In this document: piece by piece, positions 33,546 through 42,582 of the stretch
How positions within the stretch are numbered: position 1 is the stretch's first letter
Layout of the letters: every line of letters starts with the position of its first letter
Origin: Jejudonia soesokkakensis
GTDB taxonomy: Bacteria > Bacteroidota > Bacteroidia > Flavobacteriales > Flavobacteriaceae
Direction: 5' to 3'
Length of the DNA: 64,000 nt
NCBI RefSeq assembly: GCF_042664795.1
Contig: NZ_JBHTBN010000001.1
Coordinates: forward strand, 744,001-808,000
Notes under the pieces: model-generated
Told to the model about the DNA's origin: nothing
What the model saw: the letters and a program-made list of their open reading frames with translations, nothing else
Database searches by the model: none
Made by a program: the position numbers and the translations under genes

Positions 33546-33974
33546 ATGAAAGTGAAACTCAAACGAATCAATGAAAATTTCCTGTTGGAAGCTAGTGGGA
33601 AAAATGACACCCCAGTTTATATCGATAATTCTTCCGAAGAGAACCCAAAAGGAGCCAGTCCTATGGAACTACTGCTAATGGGAGTAGGAGGTTGCAGTGC
33701 CATCGATGTAATCTCTATTTTAAAAAAGCAACGCCAAGAAATTACTGCTTACGATGTGGAAGTTACAGGAGAACGTCACGTAGAAAAGGAAGCCAAGGTG
33801 TTTACTGCAATGCACGTCATTATTTATTTGGAGGGTCAAATCACTCCCGAAAAAGCAATTCGGGCTGCTGCGCTTAGTTTCGATAAATATTGTTCTGTTT
33901 CATTAACGTTAGCGCCTTCGGTGGCAATTACCCATGAAATCATAGTAAACGGAATACACCTACCTCAATCTTAA
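33546..33974 (+). CDS. OsmC family protein
   Basis: I choose the ATG at 33546 (MKVKLKRINENFLLEASGKN), 142 residues; a TTG two codons earlier is less likely. OsmC/Ohr-like fold: strand-rich N-terminus, PKGASPMELLLMGVGGCSAI with the conserved Cys at the start of the long helix, and later a KYCSVS segment with the second Cys. Such proteins reduce organic hydroperoxides with the Cys pair. The Rrf2 regulator gene follows after 24 bp in the same direction, suggesting joint control by redox or Fe-S state. Confidence 0.92.
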   Translation: MKVKLKRINENFLLEASGKNDTPVYIDNSSEENPKGASPMELLLMGVGGCSAIDVISILKKQRQEITAYDVEVTGERHVEKEAKVFTAMHVIIYLEGQITPEKAIRAAALSFDKYCSVSLTLAPSVAITHEIIVNGIHLPQS

Positions 33975-33998
33975 TTTATATAAGTTAATCCGAAGTTC

Positions 33999-34409
33999 AT
34001 GCTCTCCAGAAAAACGAAATACGGAATTAAAGCACTTACTTTTTTGGCAAGAAGAGAGACCAATGCACCCGTTAGCATTGCCGTCATTGCAACCTCTGAA
34101 CATATTCCCCAGAAATTTTTAGAAAGTATTTTATTGACTTTAAAAAACGCGAAACTGTTGGAATCGAAAAAAGGAAAAGGCGGAGGCTATTCCTTAATGA
34201 GAACCCCCCAATTTATTAATATTTCGGAAGTATATCGTATCCTTGAAGGTCCTATCGCGATGGTGCCTTGTGTAAGTCTTAACTTTTATAAACCTTGTGA
34301 CGATTGCCCAGATGAAAAAGCTTGCAGCGTCCATAAACTCATGATACAGGCTCGTGATAAAACACTGGAAATTTTTGACAAAACAACACTAGCCGATTTA
34401 ATTAGCTAA
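33999..34409 (+). CDS. Rrf2-family transcription regulator
   Basis: A 136-residue winged-helix regulator. N-terminal recognition region MLSRKTKYGIKALTFLARR, wing GKGGGYSL, and the cluster-binding loop with Cys residues in MVPCVSLNFYKPCDDCPDEK-AC, typical of Fe-S or Cys-sensing Rrf2 proteins (as in IscR and CymR). It probably controls cysteine/sulfur or Fe-S genes; its neighbours (OsmC and the methionine operon) fit a sulfur theme. Full length. Confidence 0.93.
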   Translation: MLSRKTKYGIKALTFLARRETNAPVSIAVIATSEHIPQKFLESILLTLKNAKLLESKKGKGGGYSLMRTPQFINISEVYRILEGPIAMVPCVSLNFYKPCDDCPDEKACSVHKLMIQARDKTLEIFDKTTLADLIS

Positions 34410-34481
34410 AATTTTCACCATTCTTTTTGTCAAAGTCAAATTTATCCTATTACTTTGCGTCAGTTCATGCATATAATGATA

Positions 34482-34584
34482 GTTATCAAGAAAGGCGGAG
34501 GGATTAGACCCTATGAAGCCTTAGCAACCCTTTCGCCAGAAAGAAGGTGCTACATTCTATTCGGTTTTTACCGAAATAGATAAC
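34482..34584 (+). promoter_or_regulatory. SAM-I (S-box) riboswitch upstream of metH
   Basis: P1 is GTTATC (34482-34487) with GATAAC (34579-34584). Inside are the S-box core elements: AAGAAAGGCGGAGGGA, the ATGAAGCCTTAGCAACC block and AAGAAGGTGCTACATTC, followed by the P4-like hairpin ATTCGG-TTTTTA-CCGAAT. The order and sequence match S-box consensus closely. It would lower expression of the metH genes when SAM is plentiful. TTTCTTGATA at 34609-34618 is perfectly complementary to TATCAAGAAA at 34484-34493 and is followed by a T-run (34621-34629). Confidence 0.95.
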
Positions 34585-34629
34585 AACCCAAAAGTGTAAC
34601 CTTTCCCTTTTCTTGATACTTATTTTTTT

Positions 34630-34844
34630 AGCGATCCCAGACAAATGTCTGGACCGGGCTATTCGCTGTATCTTTTTATTTGTCACCCTGAGCGTGTCTA
34701 AGGGATTGTTTTTTAAACACAAATAAAAAGGATGCCGCTGCTATCCCTATCGCAGGCTTTAGAACTAAGCTATAAGGGCACCCCAAAAGTGTTTCCTGTA
34801 GCTATTTGTTTAATTTTAAAAGATACCCGTTTGTACGGCACAAT
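34630..34844. repeat. Composite intergenic repeat element in the metH leader
   Basis: Contains CCAGACAAATGTCTGG (perfect hairpin, near 34637-34652), GGGCTATTCGCTGTATC, a TTTTTATTTGT/ACAAATAAAAA inverted repeat enclosing TGTCACCCTGAGC (near 34672-34732), and GGATGCCGCTGCTATCCCTA. The TGTCACCCTGA core returns at 36807-36830, and a relative of the GCTGCTATCCCTA-TCGCA part appears inverted at 39536-39590. These look like dispersed flavobacterial intergenic repeats, possibly RNA-forming. They lengthen the leader between riboswitch and metH by about 250 bp. Confidence 0.6.
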
Positions 34845-35861
34845 ATGAGAAATAAACTTTACGACGCATTGCGACATCGCATCCTCGTACTTGACGGCGC
34901 TATGGGGACCATGCTACAACGCTATCATTTTTCTGAAGAAGACTTTAGAGGAGATCGTTTTGCAACCCATCCGCTTTCTGTAAAAGGAAACAATGACCTG
35001 CTTTCGTTAACCCAACCAAACGCCATCGCCGAAGTCCATAAAAAATATTTTGAAGCCGGAGCAGATATTGTAGAAACCAATACCTTTTCCAGTACGACCA
35101 TAGCAATGGCAGATTATAAAATGGAAGACCTGGTCTATGAACTCAATTTTGAAAGTGCTAAAATTGCCAAAGAGGTGGCGACCGAATTCACAAAAAAGGA
35201 ACCTCATAAGCCGCGATTTGTTGCAGGTGCGATAGGACCTACCAACAAGACGGCAAGTATGTCGCCCGATGTTAATGACCCTGGTTTTAGAGCTATTTCT
35301 TTCGATCAATTACGTATTGCCTACAAACAACAGGTAGAAGCTTTGATTGATGGCGGAGTTGATATTTTATTAGTAGAAACGGTCTTTGATACCTTAAATG
35401 CAAAAGCGGCCCTGTTTGCCATTGAAGAAGTTAAAGACGAACGAAATATTGATATTCCGGTCATGGTTAGCGGAACTATTACAGATGCTTCAGGTAGGAC
35501 CTTATCTGGTCAAACAGCCGAGGCGTTTTTAATTTCAATTTCGCATGTTGACCTGCTAAGTGTAGGGTTTAATTGCGCGTTGGGAGCAAAACAATTAACT
35601 CCTCATTTGGAAGTAATAGCCAACCGTGCCTCAATGGCAATTTCGGCTTACCCAAATGCAGGATTGCCCAATGCCTTTGGCGAATATGATGAATCGGCAA
35701 ATCAGATGGCTGCACAAATTAAAGAGTATCTAGATAAAAAACTAGTCAATATTATTGGAGGTTGCTGCGGCACCACTCCCGAACATATTAAAGCGATTTC
35801 AGCATTGATAAAAGAATATCAGCCACGTGAAATCCCGCAATTAAAAGTAGTTTCGATATGA
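34845..35861 (+). CDS. metH: Methionine synthase, homocysteine-methyltransferase part
   Basis: I start at ATG 34845 (MRNKLYDALRHRILVLDGAM), 338 residues. This is the N-terminal homocysteine-binding barrel of cobalamin-dependent methionine synthase. Motif LDGAMGTMLQ opens the fold, and the zinc-binding cysteines are in VGFNCALGA and IIGGCCGTTP. It transfers the methyl group from methylcobalamin to homocysteine. The other modules are on a separate protein at 36836, so the enzyme is split as in many Bacteroidota. It overlaps the PLP dehydratase gene by 4 bp (ATGA). Confidence 0.95.
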   Translation: MRNKLYDALRHRILVLDGAMGTMLQRYHFSEEDFRGDRFATHPLSVKGNNDLLSLTQPNAIAEVHKKYFEAGADIVETNTFSSTTIAMADYKMEDLVYELNFESAKIAKEVATEFTKKEPHKPRFVAGAIGPTNKTASMSPDVNDPGFRAISFDQLRIAYKQQVEALIDGGVDILLVETVFDTLNAKAALFAIEEVKDERNIDIPVMVSGTITDASGRTLSGQTAEAFLISISHVDLLSVGFNCALGAKQLTPHLEVIANRASMAISAYPNAGLPNAFGEYDESANQMAAQIKEYLDKKLVNIIGGCCGTTPEHIKAISALIKEYQPREIPQLKVVSI

Positions 35862-36799
35862 TTCCAAGCCGAAAAGAAGTAATAGATGCGTATTACCGCG
35901 TACAACCCTACGTCCATAATACGCCAGTATTAAAATCGTCTTATTTAAATTCTCTTTCAGGAACCGAGGTATATTTTAAATGTGAGAACTTTCAGAAAAT
36001 GGGTGCGTTTAAAATGCGGGGTGCCATCAATGCCATTTTACAACTTTCCGAAGCACAAAAAGAAGCTGGAGTGGTCACACATTCTTCGGGAAATTTTGCA
36101 CAGGCAGTTTCCTTAGCAGCACAGAAAGTGGGAGTGAAAGCTCATATTGTCATGCCTTCCAACGCTCCTTCGGTAAAACAGGAAGCGGTCAAAGGATACG
36201 GAGGCTTGATTACAATTTCTGAACCAACATTAGCAGCAAGAGAAGCAGCCGCCGCAACCATTGAAAAGGAAACAGGCGCTACTTTTTTGCATCCCTCTAA
36301 CAATAAAGAGGTGATATTGGGTAATTCGACTGCTGCATATGAATTACTACATAGCCATCCAGAGATAGAAATTATTCTAACTCCCGTAGGTGGGGGCGGA
36401 TTAGTAGCCGGAACAGCGTTAGCTGCTCATTATATTGGGAACAACTGTAAGGTCGTTGGTGGGGAACCTTTTGCAGTGGATGATGCTTACCGTTCCCTTC
36501 AATCTGGGAAAATTGAAATTAACGAAACCACAAATACCGTTGCCGACGGGTTGCGAACTAATCTTGGAGCTATTAATTTTCCCATTATTAAAGAATTGGT
36601 TTCAGAAATTATACGCGTAGAGGAAGAAGAGATCATAGCCGCTATGCGACTTATCTGGGAACGAATGAAAATTATTATCGAACCGTCTTGTGCAGTACCG
36701 TTTGCAGCTGTTTTGAAAGAAAAACAAAAATTTAAGCATAAAAAAATAGGGATAATCCTCTCTGGAGGAAACGTGGATGTGAAAAAGCTTCCGTTTTAA
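35858..36799 (+). CDS. PLP-dependent threonine/serine dehydratase-like enzyme
   Basis: A 313-residue fold-type II PLP enzyme. PLP lysine is K52 in MGAFKMRGA, the substrate loop is SSGNFAQA, and the phosphate loop is PVGGGGLVAG. It lacks the C-terminal regulatory domain of biosynthetic threonine deaminase. Likely a threonine/serine ammonia-lyase or serine racemase. It lies inside the methionine synthase operon, overlapping the upstream gene by 4 bp, so it is controlled by the SAM-I riboswitch too. A link to homoserine, cystathionine or serine supply for one-carbon units is plausible; the exact substrate is open. Confidence 0.88.
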   Translation: MIPSRKEVIDAYYRVQPYVHNTPVLKSSYLNSLSGTEVYFKCENFQKMGAFKMRGAINAILQLSEAQKEAGVVTHSSGNFAQAVSLAAQKVGVKAHIVMPSNAPSVKQEAVKGYGGLITISEPTLAAREAAAATIEKETGATFLHPSNNKEVILGNSTAAYELLHSHPEIEIILTPVGGGGLVAGTALAAHYIGNNCKVVGGEPFAVDDAYRSLQSGKIEINETTNTVADGLRTNLGAINFPIIKELVSEIIRVEEEEIIAAMRLIWERMKIIIEPSCAVPFAAVLKEKQKFKHKKIGIILSGGNVDVKKLPF

Positions 36800-36835
36800 T
36801 TAAAGTGTCACCCTGAACTTTTCGAAGGGTTTTAT

Positions 36836-39535
36836 ATGGATAAAGAATCAAAAAAATACCTAAAACTAAGTGGTCTCGAACCGTTAGTCATTACGCCAGA
36901 AAGCAATTTCATCAACGTGGGGGAACGTACGAATGTAGCAGGCTCAAAAAAGTTTTTACGTTTGATCAAAGAACGAAACTTTGAAGAAGCATTGTCTGTC
37001 GCTCGTGACCAAGTGGAGAATGGCGCCCAGATCATCGATATCAATATGGATGATGGACTCATAGACGGCAAGGAGGCAATGGTAAAGTTTCTACATCTTG
37101 TAATGGCAGAACCCGATATTGCGCGAGTTCCAATTATGATTGATAGTTCAAAATGGGAGATTATCGAAGCTGGACTTCAGGTGGTGCAGGGAAAATGTGT
37201 GGTGAATTCTATTAGTTTAAAAGAAGGCGAAGCGCAGTTTATTCAGCAGGCAACATTGATCAGAAGGTATGGTGCTGCAGTGATTATCATGGCATTTGAT
37301 GAAACGGGTCAAGCAGATAATTACGAGCGTAGAATTGAAATTGCAAAGCGATCGTATGATATTTTAGTGCAGCAAGTGAACTTACCTCCCGAAGATATTA
37401 TTTTTGATCTTAATATCTTTCCTGTAGCAACTGGCATGGATGAGCATCGTAAAAATGCGGTGGATTTTATAGAAGCGACACGATGGGTACGAGAAAATTT
37501 GCCGCATTGCAGTGTGAGTGGCGGGGTGAGTAATGTGTCGTTTAGTTTCCGCGGAAATAATACCGTTCGAGAAGCCATGCATTCTGTGTTTTTATACCAC
37601 GCCATTCAGGCGGGAATGAATATAGGAATTGTAAATCCTACCATGCTTGAAGTCTATGATGATATTCCAAAAGACCTATTAGATCATGTCGAAGATGTGA
37701 TGTTAGATCGGCGGGAAGATGCCACGGAGCGATTACTAGATTTTGCTGAAACTGTAAAGGGTACTTTAAAGGAAAGTGCCATTGATCTATCATGGAGAGA
37801 GGAAAACTTACAAAGCAGAATTACAAGAGCTTTGGTAAAAGGGATTGACCAGTATATTATTGAAGATATTGAAGCTGCTCGTCAAAGTGTATCAAAGCCT
37901 ATTGAAGTAATTGAAGGGCATCTCATGATTGGAATGAACGTCGTGGGCGATTTGTTTGGGAGCGGAAAAATGTTTTTACCGCAAGTGGTAAAATCGGCCA
38001 GAGTGATGAAAAAAGCGGTGGCATATCTGCTTCCGTATATTGAAGAAGAAAAATTAAAAAATCCTGTTGAGGATGAAAAAAGCAATGCAGGTAAAGTGTT
38101 AATGGCTACCGTAAAAGGCGATGTACATGATATTGGTAAAAATATTGTGTCGGTAGTATTAGCTTGTAATAATTATGAAATCATTGATCTGGGCGTCATG
38201 GTACCACCCGAAAACATCATTGCCGAGGCAAAAAAGCATCAGGTGGATGTGATCGGGTTAAGCGGTTTAATTACCCCTTCACTAGATGAGATGGTGTTTT
38301 TAGCAAAAGAGATGGAGCGGCAAGATTTTAAGGTGCCCTTGTTAATTGGGGGAGCCACAACCAGCAAGGCACATACAGCAGTAAAGATCGACCCCGAATA
38401 CCAACATGCTGTGGTGCATGTATTAGATGCGTCAAGAGCTGTGACGGTGGTGGGTGATTTGCTTCAAAAAGAGCGCTCTTTTGCATTTAAAAAGGAATTG
38501 AAATTGGAGTATGAATCCTTCCGAAGGAATTTTCTGAAACGGCAAAAAATCAAAGAATACATTTCTATTGAAGCTGCCAGAAATAATAAGTTTGCTATTG
38601 ACTGGAAACATACTGAAATTATCAAACCGAAAAAACTTGGAGTTCAGGTAATATCTAATTTTGACCTCGAGCTGTTACGCTCTTATATTGATTGGACTCC
38701 GTTCTTTAGAAGTTGGGAGTTACATGGAAGGTATCCTGATATTTTAAAAGATGAAGTAGTAGGCGCTCAGGCAACCGAACTTTTTAAAGATGCACAGCAC
38801 TTATTAGAACGGATTAATTCTGAAAATTTACTACAAGCAAAAGCTGTTTTTGGTTTATTTGAAGCCAACACAATACAGGACGATGATATAGCAATAGTTC
38901 AACCTGAGAATTTTAAACCGGAAACAAAGATATTTAGAACGTTACGCCAACAATCTAAAAAAGCTTCTGGGAAACCTAATATAGCCTTATCTGATTTTAT
39001 TGCGCCTAAAGACACTGGAATACAAGATTATATAGGTTGTTTTTGTGTGACTACAGGATTTGGAGCCGATGAGTTGGCGGCAGCGTTTAGAGCCGACAAT
39101 GATGATTATAATTCGATTATGGTAAAGGCATTGGCAGATCGTCTGGCGGAAGCGTTTGCAGAATACCTGCATCAAAAAGTACGTAAGGAGGATTGGGGCT
39201 ATGCAATTTCTGAAAGGTTATCGAATGACGAATTGATTAAAGAACAATACAAAGGAATTCGACCTGCACCCGGATATCCAGCCTGTCCAGACCATCTGGA
39301 AAAAGAAACGATCTGGGAAGTGTTAAACGTAAAAGAAAGTATAGGAGTAGCACTTACTGAAAGTCTAGCCATGTGGCCGGCTGCTTCGGTTTCGGGATAT
39401 TATTTTGGTAATCCGGAAGCGCGGTATTTTGGGTTAGGAAAAATTAAGGAGGATCAGGTAACCGATTTTGCCCAACGCAAAGGAATTACGATTGAAAAAG
39501 CAACCAAGTGGTTGCAACCAAACATTGCCGATTAG
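36836..39535 (+). CDS. metH: Methionine synthase, pterin/cobalamin/activation part
   Basis: An 899-residue protein holding the remaining MetH modules. Residues about 20-290 form the methyltetrahydrofolate-binding barrel (NVGERTNVAGS, DINMDDG). About 330-560 are the cobalamin cap and Rossmann domains, with base-off ligand motif DVHDIGKNI and GLSGLITPS. About 580-899 form the SAM-binding reactivation domain with RPAPGYPACPDH. All key motifs are intact. It completes methionine synthesis together with the homocysteine part at 34845. Its start codon directly follows a TGTCACCCTGA repeat copy. Confidence 0.96.
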   Translation: MDKESKKYLKLSGLEPLVITPESNFINVGERTNVAGSKKFLRLIKERNFEEALSVARDQVENGAQIIDINMDDGLIDGKEAMVKFLHLVMAEPDIARVPIMIDSSKWEIIEAGLQVVQGKCVVNSISLKEGEAQFIQQATLIRRYGAAVIIMAFDETGQADNYERRIEIAKRSYDILVQQVNLPPEDIIFDLNIFPVATGMDEHRKNAVDFIEATRWVRENLPHCSVSGGVSNVSFSFRGNNTVREAMHSVFLYHAIQAGMNIGIVNPTMLEVYDDIPKDLLDHVEDVMLDRREDATERLLDFAETVKGTLKESAIDLSWREENLQSRITRALVKGIDQYIIEDIEAARQSVSKPIEVIEGHLMIGMNVVGDLFGSGKMFLPQVVKSARVMKKAVAYLLPYIEEEKLKNPVEDEKSNAGKVLMATVKGDVHDIGKNIVSVVLACNNYEIIDLGVMVPPENIIAEAKKHQVDVIGLSGLITPSLDEMVFLAKEMERQDFKVPLLIGGATTSKAHTAVKIDPEYQHAVVHVLDASRAVTVVGDLLQKERSFAFKKELKLEYESFRRNFLKRQKIKEYISIEAARNNKFAIDWKHTEIIKPKKLGVQVISNFDLELLRSYIDWTPFFRSWELHGRYPDILKDEVVGAQATELFKDAQHLLERINSENLLQAKAVFGLFEANTIQDDDIAIVQPENFKPETKIFRTLRQQSKKASGKPNIALSDFIAPKDTGIQDYIGCFCVTTGFGADELAAAFRADNDDYNSIMVKALADRLAEAFAEYLHQKVRKEDWGYAISERLSNDELIKEQYKGIRPAPGYPACPDHLEKETIWEVLNVKESIGVALTESLAMWPAASVSGYYFGNPEARYFGLGKIKEDQVTDFAQRKGITIEKATKWLQPNIAD

Positions 39536-39680
39536 TGCGTTAGGAACATGCCTGTCTGCCAAAGTCAAGACAGGCTTGTAGCAGCGAAAGCCCGATCTAG
39601 ACCGAATGAAATGAGTGGCCTGGTAATGCCATAAAAATTAGAATAATTAAATGAGATCCCCGCCTTTGTGGGGAAGTACT
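39536..39680. repeat. Intergenic repeat relatives between metH and metF
   Basis: TGCGTTAGGAACATG, then a GCCTGTCT-N10-AGACAGGC hairpin, then TTGTAGCAGCGAAAGCCCGA. It resembles the inverted TGCGATAGGGATAGCAGCGG part of the element at 34630-34844 with an inserted hairpin. A small GATCCCCGCC-TTTGT-GGGGA hairpin lies just before metF (about 39655-39675). Confidence 0.5.
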
Positions 39681-40637
39681 ATGAAAGTAACAGAGCATAT
39701 ACAAAACGGAAAAGGAAAAACACAATTCTCGTTTGAAATTCTACCTCCTTTAAAAGGGGAGAATATCCATTCGATATTTAAAAATATTGATCCGTTGATG
39801 GAATTTAAACCACCTTATATCAACGTCACATATCACAGAGAAGAATATGTGTACAATGAGATGCCTAATGGGTTGCTTGAAAAACGGGTTGTACGAAAAC
39901 GCCCTGGAACAGTGGGGATTTGTGCTGCGATACAAAACAAGTATGATGTGGATGCGGTACCTCATATCTTATGTGGCGGATTTACAAAAGAAGAAACCGA
40001 AGATTTTTTAATTGATATTGGATTTTTGGAAATTGATAATGTGATGGCACTTCGGGGTGATGCTGTTAAAAGTGAAACCTATTTTAAGCCTGAAAAAAAA
40101 GGACACAGTTATGCCTGTGATTTAGTTTCTCAAATCAATGACCTTAATAAAGGAAGGTATCTGGATAAAGAATTACAAAATTCGACTCCAACCAATTTTT
40201 GTATTGGGGTAGCGGCCTATCCCGAAAAACATATGGAATCCCCTAATATAGAAAGTGACATTCATTTTTTGAAAAAGAAGATTTCAAACGGAGCTCAGTA
40301 TATTGTTACTCAGATGTTTTTTGATAATGAGAAATATTTCAAGTTTGTCGAGAAATGTAGAAATGAAGGGATCACCATTCCAATTATACCAGGAATAAAA
40401 CCAATTTCTATCCACAAACATCTCAATGTTGTACCCCATCGTTTTCATGTGGATTTGCCCGAAGCTTTAATAAAAGAGGTGCTCAAATGTAAAGATAATA
40501 GTCAGGTTCGAGAAGTGGGCATTGAATGGAGTATCCAGCAAAGCAAAGAATTGGTAGCTGCGGGAGCCCCCTTTATTCATTATTACTCTATGGGTAAAAG
40601 CAGTAATATCAAGGCGATAGCTTCGGAGGTGTTTTAG
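39681..40637 (+). CDS. metF: Methylenetetrahydrofolate reductase
   Basis: I choose the ATG at 39681 (MKVTEHIQNGKGKTQFSFEI), 318 residues; upstream codons run through the hairpin and are unlikely. TIM-barrel flavoprotein that makes 5-methyl-tetrahydrofolate for MetH. Motifs: FSFEILPPLKG (catalytic Glu), NVTYHREE, ALRGD for folate and FAD binding, and PIIPGIKPIS near the C-terminal third. Completes the methionine branch with the two metH genes upstream; transcription from the SAM-I controlled promoter may continue into it. Confidence 0.96.
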   Translation: MKVTEHIQNGKGKTQFSFEILPPLKGENIHSIFKNIDPLMEFKPPYINVTYHREEYVYNEMPNGLLEKRVVRKRPGTVGICAAIQNKYDVDAVPHILCGGFTKEETEDFLIDIGFLEIDNVMALRGDAVKSETYFKPEKKGHSYACDLVSQINDLNKGRYLDKELQNSTPTNFCIGVAAYPEKHMESPNIESDIHFLKKKISNGAQYIVTQMFFDNEKYFKFVEKCRNEGITIPIIPGIKPISIHKHLNVVPHRFHVDLPEALIKEVLKCKDNSQVREVGIEWSIQQSKELVAAGAPFIHYYSMGKSSNIKAIASEVF

Positions 40638-40705
40638 ATAAATTTTTCGGTAAAAAAAGAAGGTTGTATATAGGTGGTTTCGTGTATATTTACGCTTCTT
40701 AAATT

Positions 40706-41830
40706 ATGATGAAGCAATTCTTATTTTTAATATTCTTAGGAACTTTTGGTATTAGCATGTTCGGCCAGCAAAAAGAGGTGAAGCCCTTTTCGCTGGAAGC
40801 CAATTATTTTACGGGATCCATATTAGAACACAATCCAGATATTGCTCATCTTATTACAGAACTGCCGCGTGGTTTTATACTAGCTTATAATAGAAAAACC
40901 TACGGTTTTAATGAGTGGGAAGCTCGCTATCGTTATCCCGACTGGGGATTTACTTTTGCCTATCAGGATATGGTTAATCCAATTCTTGGCGAGAATTACT
41001 CTTTGTATGGCCACTTTACCTGGTATTATTTTCAAAGGCATTTTAGTATTACGGTGGGGCAAGGGATTGCCTATACTACCAATCCTTATGATCCTGAAAC
41101 GAATTTTAAGAACAATGCCTACGGAAGCGATCTTTTAAGTTCCACGTATTTGCGTTTCAATTTAGTAAAAGAAAATCTGTTCAAGGGCTTTGGTGTCAAT
41201 CTGGGAGCAGGAGTCATTCACTACAGTAATGCTAATTTTAAAGCACCTAATAACAGCACCAATACATTCTTTTTTAATGTAGGAACCAGCTATCAATTTG
41301 ATGCAGAAAATTTCCCTACCAGAATTTCGACAGGAGGCTGGAGAAGTTCAAATTACGCTGAGCCGTATAAAATTAACGTAGCTTTTATGAGTGGTGTCAA
41401 TGAGGCGGATGTCAATGGTTTAGGACAATACCCTTTTTATACTCTTTCAGTTTTTGCAGACAAACGGATTAATTACAAAAGCACCTTTCAGTTTGGGGTA
41501 GATGTCTATTTTTCTCAGTTTTTGATAGAATTGATTAAATTTAGACGCAAAGCATTTCCCGAAGATGGATTGAAAAAAGATATAGATTATAGAAGAGTAG
41601 GGGTTTTTATAGGGCACGAACTTCGCTTTAATAGAGTAGCTTTCGTATCACAGGTAGGGTATTACACCTATTGGCCCTATGAGTTTGAAAACCGTATTTA
41701 CAATAGGCTTGGGTTGAAACGCTACTTTTTTGATGACAGGTTTTTTGCATCAGTAACTGTTAAAGCGCATTATGCAAAAGCCGAAGCAGTGGAATTTGGA
41801 ATTGGGTACCGTTTTAAAGTTATAGAATGA
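40706..41830 (+). CDS. PagL-like lipid A acyloxyacyl hydrolase family outer-membrane protein
   Basis: A 374-residue outer-membrane beta-barrel protein with a signal peptide (about 1-21, FGISMFGQQ). The region GVIHYSNANFKAPN (about 173-186) carries the His-Ser pair and following Asn of PagL-type 3-O-deacylases. It is larger than PagL (about 170 residues), as usual for the Bacteroidota acyloxyacyl hydrolase family. It would remove acyl chains from lipid A. It overlaps the next gene start by 4 bp (ATGA), so the pair is co-translated. Confidence 0.8.
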   Translation: MMKQFLFLIFLGTFGISMFGQQKEVKPFSLEANYFTGSILEHNPDIAHLITELPRGFILAYNRKTYGFNEWEARYRYPDWGFTFAYQDMVNPILGENYSLYGHFTWYYFQRHFSITVGQGIAYTTNPYDPETNFKNNAYGSDLLSSTYLRFNLVKENLFKGFGVNLGAGVIHYSNANFKAPNNSTNTFFFNVGTSYQFDAENFPTRISTGGWRSSNYAEPYKINVAFMSGVNEADVNGLGQYPFYTLSVFADKRINYKSTFQFGVDVYFSQFLIELIKFRRKAFPEDGLKKDIDYRRVGVFIGHELRFNRVAFVSQVGYYTYWPYEFENRIYNRLGLKRYFFDDRFFASVTVKAHYAKAEAVEFGIGYRFKVIE

Positions 41831-42582
41831 AAAATTTAATTTACATAGTAATTCTGATCTTATTTTTTGGATGTGATTCTGAAAACGCACCCGATTGTTT
41901 TCAAGCTTCAGGGGATATCATACAGGAATCATTTGAAGATCTAGATCCATTTAATAAAATTTTGGTTTTTAATCGTGTAAAATTATATGTTTCTCAAGGT
42001 GATACACCTTCAGTAATCGTAGAAACAGGAGAAAACTTACTTAATGAAATTATAGTAAGGGTAGAAGACAGTATTTTAAAAGTAAGCAATAGAAACAGCT
42101 GCAACTATGTGAGAGAATATGGGATTACTAAGGTTTTTGTTACTGCCCCAGATATAAATAGAATTCAGAATAGTTCTGGACTTGCAGTAGAAGATCTTGG
42201 TACCTTACGATTTGATAAATTGGTGCTGGTTTCAGAAGATCCAGAATTACTCGATGAATTGCATTCCGACGGGGATTTTATTATGGATGAACTTGATGTA
42301 AATATCATTCAGATTCGTTCGAATGGGCTTTCTAATTTTTTTCTGAAAGGAAGAGCTAACAGTGGAAATTTTAATGCTGCAGATAGTGATATTCGTATCG
42401 AAGCCGGTGAGCTTGAAATACAGAGCCTAACATTTTTCCACCGAAGTACCAATAAAATGATTGTAAATCCGCAACAATCTTTACGAGGTCGTATTGTAAG
42501 TCTAGGGGATGTAATTTCTAAAAACCGACCTCCTATTGTAGAAGTAGAAGAGGTCAATCAGGGCCGACTTATTTTTGAGTAG
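41827..42582 (+). CDS. Head-GIN-domain (DUF2807) lipoprotein
   Basis: A 251-residue protein with lipoprotein signal IVILILFFGCDS (Cys 16). The mature part is a right-handed beta-helix-like DUF2807 domain: FNRVKLYVSQGDTPSVIVE at the start and short repeating strands (SGLAVEDLGTLRFDKLVLV, SGNFNAADSDIRIEAGELE). Function unknown; surface or periplasmic. Co-translated with the PagL-like gene, and its 3' end overlaps the convergent gldA end by 14 bp. Confidence 0.88.
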   Translation: MKNLIYIVILILFFGCDSENAPDCFQASGDIIQESFEDLDPFNKILVFNRVKLYVSQGDTPSVIVETGENLLNEIIVRVEDSILKVSNRNSCNYVREYGITKVFVTAPDINRIQNSSGLAVEDLGTLRFDKLVLVSEDPELLDELHSDGDFIMDELDVNIIQIRSNGLSNFFLKGRANSGNFNAADSDIRIEAGELEIQSLTFFHRSTNKMIVNPQQSLRGRIVSLGDVISKNRPPIVEVEEVNQGRLIFE

